A stretch of DNA of 64,000 nucleotides from positions 3,357,001 through 3,421,000 of the forward strand of contig NC_080058.1 of NCBI RefSeq assembly GCF_026212465.1, given 5' to 3'. The position numbers and the translations under genes were made by a program. The notes under the pieces are model-generated. The model was not told where the DNA came from. It ran no database searches and saw only the letters and a program-made list of their open reading frames with translations. This document shows, one piece after another, positions 63,027 to 64,000 of the stretch (the stretch's first letter is position 1; every line of letters starts with the position of its first letter). The stretch comes from Amaranthus tricolor. Lineage: Eukaryota; Streptophyta; Magnoliopsida; Caryophyllales; Amaranthaceae.

Positions 63027-64000
63027 TTAGATAGTTTTAAAATTTTTGCTACTTGTAATTCTTCGGACGTGGTCTAAATTAAGTCTGATTGTATCAACAT
63101 AAATTTTTGCGAAAAATTACTTCTACAATTTTTTGGAATTTCCTTTGATTGTAAAATATATTTTTTACATAACAACCGAGATAGAATGAGATTATAAAAA
63201 TTATTTGGAATAAAAAAGAGCTAAAATGTGTTGATTAAAATTAAAAAAAATAATAAAAACAACACAATAAAAAAGAAAAGTGTTTAGGCTAGAAAGAGTT
63301 ATATGCAACTTTAATATCACAATAAGAGTAAATCATAAAAACAATTAAATAATACTTAATAGTAATGTTAAGATCTAGCCTTATTATACGGAATTTTTCC
63401 TTTTATACTTGTTTAATTTAATGGAGTAAAACAACGTTTGGGCTTTTCTCTATTCTACTATGTTTAAACTAACGTTATTGAGTTTTTCATTTTACTCCAT
63501 ATCTTATATCTTATATCTTAATACATCTATAATTTTATCTTCTCCTTTGTTTAAATATTATTTTTCTAAAAAACTGAAGTAATAAAGCAACAATTTATTC
63601 ATAATTATATTATTACCATAATGCCCTCTTGACCAAGGATTTCAACTCTGATTTTAGATAAGAATTAGTGGTAATAAATAAGAAATAACTCGTGCAAATA
63701 ACCAAAATATTGCATTTGTTTGGTATGGCACCTACCTATGAAGATACAGATAAGTCTTTCTATTAGATTAAAGGTCTTTATCAAGTTAATGTTGGTAAAT
63801 TTTGGTTATGAAACTTAACCGTTATTTGAATGGAAATATTAATATCATTGTAAATTAAGTGTATCATGCAAATTGGATTATCGAAATTGTAATATCTTAT
63901 ACATGTAAACAATCTTAATTAATATTTTTATATTATTAGACTATTTATTTTCTAACTGTTGGTTTATAGTTTTAAAAAAAAAACGAAGGGTTCAAAATTT
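63027..64000. other. AT-rich, no gene seen
   Basis: No open frame, RNA gene or bounded repeat could be supported to the end of the window. Confidence 0.5.

Overview
This is a 64 kb piece of a plant nuclear genome, almost certainly a core eudicot. It has spliced genes with GT-AG introns, AT-rich intergenic DNA, plant-only families (G-type lectin receptor kinases, EMSY-LIKE, B12D) and many plant transposon types (Stowaway MITEs, hAT, MULE-like foldbacks, Copia, an RTE-like LINE). A Caryophyllales origin is only a weak guess. No prokaryotic, organellar or viral block was seen. Exon boundaries below were placed by eye from splice sites, reading phase and family conservation.

Layout. 0-1 kb: last two exons of a B12D-like gene running in from the left. 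1-3.8 kb: intergenic, with a well-bounded 372 bp MULE-type MITE. 3.9-13.6 kb: three tandem minus-strand G-type lectin receptor kinase copies; two are intact and the third is a multiply broken pseudogene. 14.7-15.5 kb: decayed 3' end of an RTE-like LINE. 16-20 kb: sparse, with short exon-like pieces, a hAT-like MITE and one possible small membrane protein. 20.1-23.9 kb: LIP2 (mitochondrial-type octanoyltransferase) with a 510 bp partial tandem duplication of its 3' part. 25.0-30.5 kb: complete 8-exon SELO (Cys form of selenoprotein O). 31.8-34.7 kb: 2.9 kb internally deleted hAT transposon with 8 bp target duplications. 36.3-42.1 kb: complete 10-exon EMSY-LIKE gene. 43.1-45.0 kb: two-exon alpha/beta hydrolase. 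45.5-50.7 kb: foldback elements, Stowaway MITEs and the 5' LTR plus gag of a truncated Copia element. 50.7-55.3 kb: AT-rich, no gene seen. 55.5-56.5 kb: last exon of a bromodomain protein. 56.5-64 kb: AT-rich with MITEs and a 1.23 kb long-TIR MULE-like element that has apparently captured two exons of a wall-associated-kinase-like gene.

The genes do not form a pathway. SELO and LIP2 are organelle enzymes, the EMSY-LIKE and bromodomain proteins are chromatin readers, and the lectin kinases are probable surface immune receptors. From memory, SELO and EML3 are also neighbours in Arabidopsis (At5g13030/At5g13020), so the pair looks like old conserved synteny, here split by the hAT insertion. I found no clearly new biological system. 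The most unusual items are the gene-capturing MULE-like element, the recent LIP2 partial duplication, the decaying receptor-kinase copy and the deleted hAT element with its odd GC-rich subterminal repeats.
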